In this document: piece after piece, positions 61,876 to 64,000 of the stretch
Layout of the letters: each line of letters starts with the position of its first letter
How positions within the stretch are numbered: position 1 is the first letter of the stretch
Assembly: GCF_023540835.1 (NCBI RefSeq)
Contig: NZ_JALKCU010000002.1
Location: 620,001-684,000 of the forward strand
Length of the DNA stretch: 64,000 nt
Direction of reading: 5' to 3'
From: Marivivens geojensis
GTDB lineage: Bacteria; Pseudomonadota; Alphaproteobacteria; Rhodobacterales; Rhodobacteraceae
Notes under the pieces: generated by a model
Told to the model about the DNA's origin: nothing
What the model saw: only the letters and a program-made list of their open reading frames with translations
The model's database searches: none
Position numbers and translations under genes: made by a program

Positions 61876-63417
61876 TCAGCCTCCGAGTTTCACGTTATCA
61901 ATGCCAACGATACGGTCGTAGAGCCAGTAGAGCGCAAGCACGAGGATGAGCAGGATAGAGCCAAGAGCCGCTGCCAGACCCCAGTTCAAAGAGCTGGAGA
62001 TATGGTATGCGATCCGGTTCGAGATGAAGACACCTTTGGTGCCGCCAACCAGCTCGGGGGTGATGTAGTAGCCGATGGACAGGATGAACACGAGGATCGA
62101 ACCAGCGCCAATACCCGGAACCGAGTTCGGGAAGTAAACGCGCCAGAAGGCAGTCCAGTCATTCGCACCCATCGATTTCGCAGCGCGAACATAAGACGGG
62201 CTGATCGTTTTCATCACCGAATAGAGCGGCAGGATCATGAACGGCAGCAGGATGTGGGTCATCGCAATGATGGTGCCTGTTGCGTTGTTGATCAGCTCAA
62301 GTCGGTTGTCGTCAGCGATGACATGCAGCCAAACGAGGATGTCGTTGATCACACCTTGGTTCTGCAGAAGAACCTTCCATGCCGAGGTCCGCACCAGAAG
62401 CGAGGTCCAGAATGGCAGAAGAACAAGGATCATCAGAACGTTTGCGCTCCGCAGTGGCAGGTTTGCAAGCAGGAATGCAATCGGGTAGCCGAGCAAGATG
62501 CACGAGCCCGTGATGACGATCGACAGAATGATCGTGCGGACGAACAGAGTGATGTAGATACGCTCGTCTTCAGGGCGCTGCGTTACGCCTTCGCCAGACA
62601 ACTGCATATCGACAGAGTTCAAGAAGTAGCCGCTGGTGTAGTCGCCGCCATAGGTTTTGATCGTCGCCCAAACCGCAGGATCTGCCCAGCCATCATTCGC
62701 GTCGATGAACTGCTCACGAAGGGACACAGGCTCCCAGCCAGACACATCGACCGACGGAATAGATGCAACCGAAGCACCGGCCATCAAGTCATTGTAAAGA
62801 CCTGTATAAACGAAATCAGCAGGGTCTTCTTCGGACGGAACATCGTTGTTCAGATCGACAACAATTTTGGACCACGCGTCATAAGCGTCAGCCGTCTGCG
62901 GAAGTGCCGCGCGTACAGCATCATCCGCCATCCATGCAGCCCATTGCGCAGGATCAGCAAATGCAGCGTCGGCCGCAGTGAATTGTTCAGTGTAGGATTC
63001 CGTTTCAAACTTACCAACCTTGCGGCCTGTCGAACGGAACAGAGACGAGATACCAGTCAGTTCATAGTTCAGGCGCGAACCTAGACGAGTGTGACTCTTG
63101 TATTCTTCGGCAATCGCAAAGTCGGTGTAGAACGCGGCGAAAACCTCTTCGCCCGGCGTTTCGCCCGAAGTTGCATCCCAGTCGTCAAGTGCAACGATCG
63201 TGCGCGGGATTGTATCCGGCACAATATCGTTCTCAACAGACCGCAGAAGCATGTCAAAGATGGGGGCAATGAAGCTCAACAGAATAAAGAGAAGTAGCGG
63301 TGCAATCAGCATCAACGCTCGCACTTTTTGGCGGCGGAGTGCTCTGTGCAAACTTTTTTTGAGGCTTTGGCCGTCAGCTGTCGTCAGCTTACCGGCGTCG
63401 GTGGTCGCGTCAGTCAT
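61876..63417 (-). CDS. Polyamine-type ABC transporter permease (PotB-like) with large periplasmic insert
   Basis: 513 residues, much longer than E. coli PotB (275). The first membrane segment (ALMLIAPLLLFILLSFIAPIFDMLLRSV) is followed by about 220 residues with no membrane segment, then the permease core (FVRTIILSIVITGSCILLGYPIAFL onward and EAA loop AAKSMGANDWTAFWRVYFPNS). The insert is common in Rhodobacteraceae members of COG1176 and may touch the binding protein. Hairpin upstream. Confidence 0.9.
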   Translation of the reverse strand: MTDATTDAGKLTTADGQSLKKSLHRALRRQKVRALMLIAPLLLFILLSFIAPIFDMLLRSVENDIVPDTIPRTIVALDDWDATSGETPGEEVFAAFYTDFAIAEEYKSHTRLGSRLNYELTGISSLFRSTGRKVGKFETESYTEQFTAADAAFADPAQWAAWMADDAVRAALPQTADAYDAWSKIVVDLNNDVPSEEDPADFVYTGLYNDLMAGASVASIPSVDVSGWEPVSLREQFIDANDGWADPAVWATIKTYGGDYTSGYFLNSVDMQLSGEGVTQRPEDERIYITLFVRTIILSIVITGSCILLGYPIAFLLANLPLRSANVLMILVLLPFWTSLLVRTSAWKVLLQNQGVINDILVWLHVIADDNRLELINNATGTIIAMTHILLPFMILPLYSVMKTISPSYVRAAKSMGANDWTAFWRVYFPNSVPGIGAGSILVFILSIGYYITPELVGGTKGVFISNRIAYHISSSLNWGLAAALGSILLILVLALYWLYDRIVGIDNVKLGG

Positions 63418-63474
63418 AAAATGGTCCCGTCCCGAGTGGCCACGGCCCTCGATTGGGGCCGCGGCAATTTTTTG

Positions 63475-63500
63475 TCTGGCCCTGACAGCAGGGCCAAACT
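63475..63500 (-). other. Intercistronic hairpin between binding protein and PotB-like gene
   Basis: On the minus strand TGGCCCT, loop and AGGGCCA are followed by GACAAAAAATT. Like the xylF-xylH element, it may raise binding-protein mRNA over permease mRNA. Confidence 0.65.
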
Positions 63501-63508
63501 AGGTCCGA

Positions 63509-64000
63509 TTACTGGGCGAGCCAGGCTTGGAACTTAGCGTCCAGATCGTCGCGGTAGTCAGCCCAGAAGTCGTACTGGGTGACGAAGACGTTCTTGGAGT
63601 TGTTCGGATCGGTCGGCATGTGCGGAGCCATAGGAATACCCAGCTCTGCGTGGTTACCTACGAGCGGAGCGGACGATGCACGAGCCGGACCGTAGGAAAT
63701 GTATGCAGCCTGATCAGCCAGACGCTGGGTGTCGGTTGCGTAGGATACGAAGTCCAGAACGCGTGCCAGACGATCTTCCGGCAGACCAGCAGGGATTACC
63801 CAACCGTCGAAGTCGAGCATCTGAGCGTCCCAGAGCATGCCGATCGGCTGGCCCTGTTCTGCGATCGCAGAGAACAGACGACCGTTGTAGGTCGAGCCCA
63901 TTACGATTTCGCCGTCAGCGAGGAGCTGCGGAGTTTCAGCAGCAGCCGACCACCAGATCACGTCGTTTTTGATGGTGTCGAGCTTTGCGAACGCTTGATC
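63509..64000 (-). CDS. ABC transporter periplasmic binding protein (PotD-like), C-terminal part
   Basis: About 163 residues up to the window edge (the N-terminal half lies beyond 64000). EIVMGSTYNGRLFSAIAEQGQPIGMLWDAQMLDFDGWVIP with PEDRLARVLDFVSYATDTQRLADQAAYISYGPA is the spermidine/putrescine-binding fold. The partner of both permeases; no ATPase gene is seen in the window, so it is likely upstream. Confidence 0.9.
   Translation of the reverse strand, partial: DQAFAKLDTIKNDVIWWSAAAETPQLLADGEIVMGSTYNGRLFSAIAEQGQPIGMLWDAQMLDFDGWVIPAGLPEDRLARVLDFVSYATDTQRLADQAAYISYGPARASSAPLVGNHAELGIPMAPHMPTDPNNSKNVFVTQYDFWADYRDDLDAKFQAWLAQ

Noticed and set aside
62002-63084. 360-codon plus-strand frame opposite the PotB-like gene
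   Set aside because: Shadow of a well-supported permease; composition (Arg, Asp, Gln rich) is unlike a real protein.
1-64000. CRISPR array, rRNA operon, prophage or replication origin
   Set aside because: No regularly spaced repeats, rRNA sequence, phage structural genes or DnaA-box clusters were seen by eye; a computed search would be needed to be certain.

Overview
The window looks like a chromosomal segment of a Roseobacter-group alphaproteobacterium (Rhodobacteraceae). I infer this from gene order and family content, not from a database search. The signs are midA-pgeF at the left edge, the Hsp20/DUF1150 pair, a DUF465 gene beside purEK, a PuuD-type membrane urate hydroxylase, a xylose operon with a single-domain XylG, a SPOR lipoprotein-dac-tmk-holB-tatD-MBL string, and many LysR/Lrp regulators paired with catabolic genes. 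No rRNA, CRISPR array or intact insertion sequence was seen.

Layout. 1-8.3 kb is housekeeping: methyltransferase, PgeF, a Hint-domain protein, an Lrp regulator divergent from trxB, cytochrome b561, hsp20, purEK and a lipase-like hydrolase. 8.3-15.1 kb holds a NUDIX gene, a glutaryl-CoA dehydrogenase/CoA-transferase operon with a divergent LysR, modBC without modA, and an AGE-family sugar isomerase. 15.1-18.7 kb is a three-gene amino-acid operon (PLP lyase, M24 hydrolase, Asp/Glu racemase-like) with a divergent AsnC regulator. 18.7-25.6 kb is a methylamine/betaine module: a dimethylglycine- or N-methylproline-type demethylase, TetR, a ProC-like reductase, and a GbcA/GbcB-like Rieske oxygenase with its reductase, plus LysR. 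25.7-32.7 kb is purine catabolism from urate to glyoxylate (PuuD, UraH, PuuE-UraD fusion, AllE, AllA, an NCS2 permease, LysR). 32.8-35.6 kb is a secreted di-haem peroxidase/MauG-like gene convergent with an FG-GAP/CRTAC1 protein. 35.6-43.1 kb is the xylose regulon (ROK regulator, xylFHGBA).

43.2-48.4 kb is a LacI-controlled group of Fe(II)/2-oxoglutarate dioxygenase, SDR dehydrogenase, phosphosugar aldolase-like protein and PfkB kinase. I cannot match it to a named pathway, and it is the best candidate for an undescribed one. 48.4-50.4 kb is an SbtA-like bicarbonate permease with a divergent LysR. 50.4-54.4 kb is a disturbed stretch: an IS5-type transposase tail with a stop codon, a YeiH-family tail, rpsU, a rhodanese, a DadA-like oxidase, 540 bp of unreadable DNA and an orphan PD-(D/E)XK-like protein next to tRNA-Ser(UGA). 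54.6-60.9 kb returns to core genes. 60.9-64 kb is a polyamine-type ABC transporter cut by the window edge.

Several regulatory gaps carry inverted repeats that can be read directly. Three LysR-flanked gaps contain exact 7-7-7 repeats. Six convergent gene pairs overlap by exactly the four bases of their stop codons. All functional assignments rest on recognised motifs and family resemblance read by eye.
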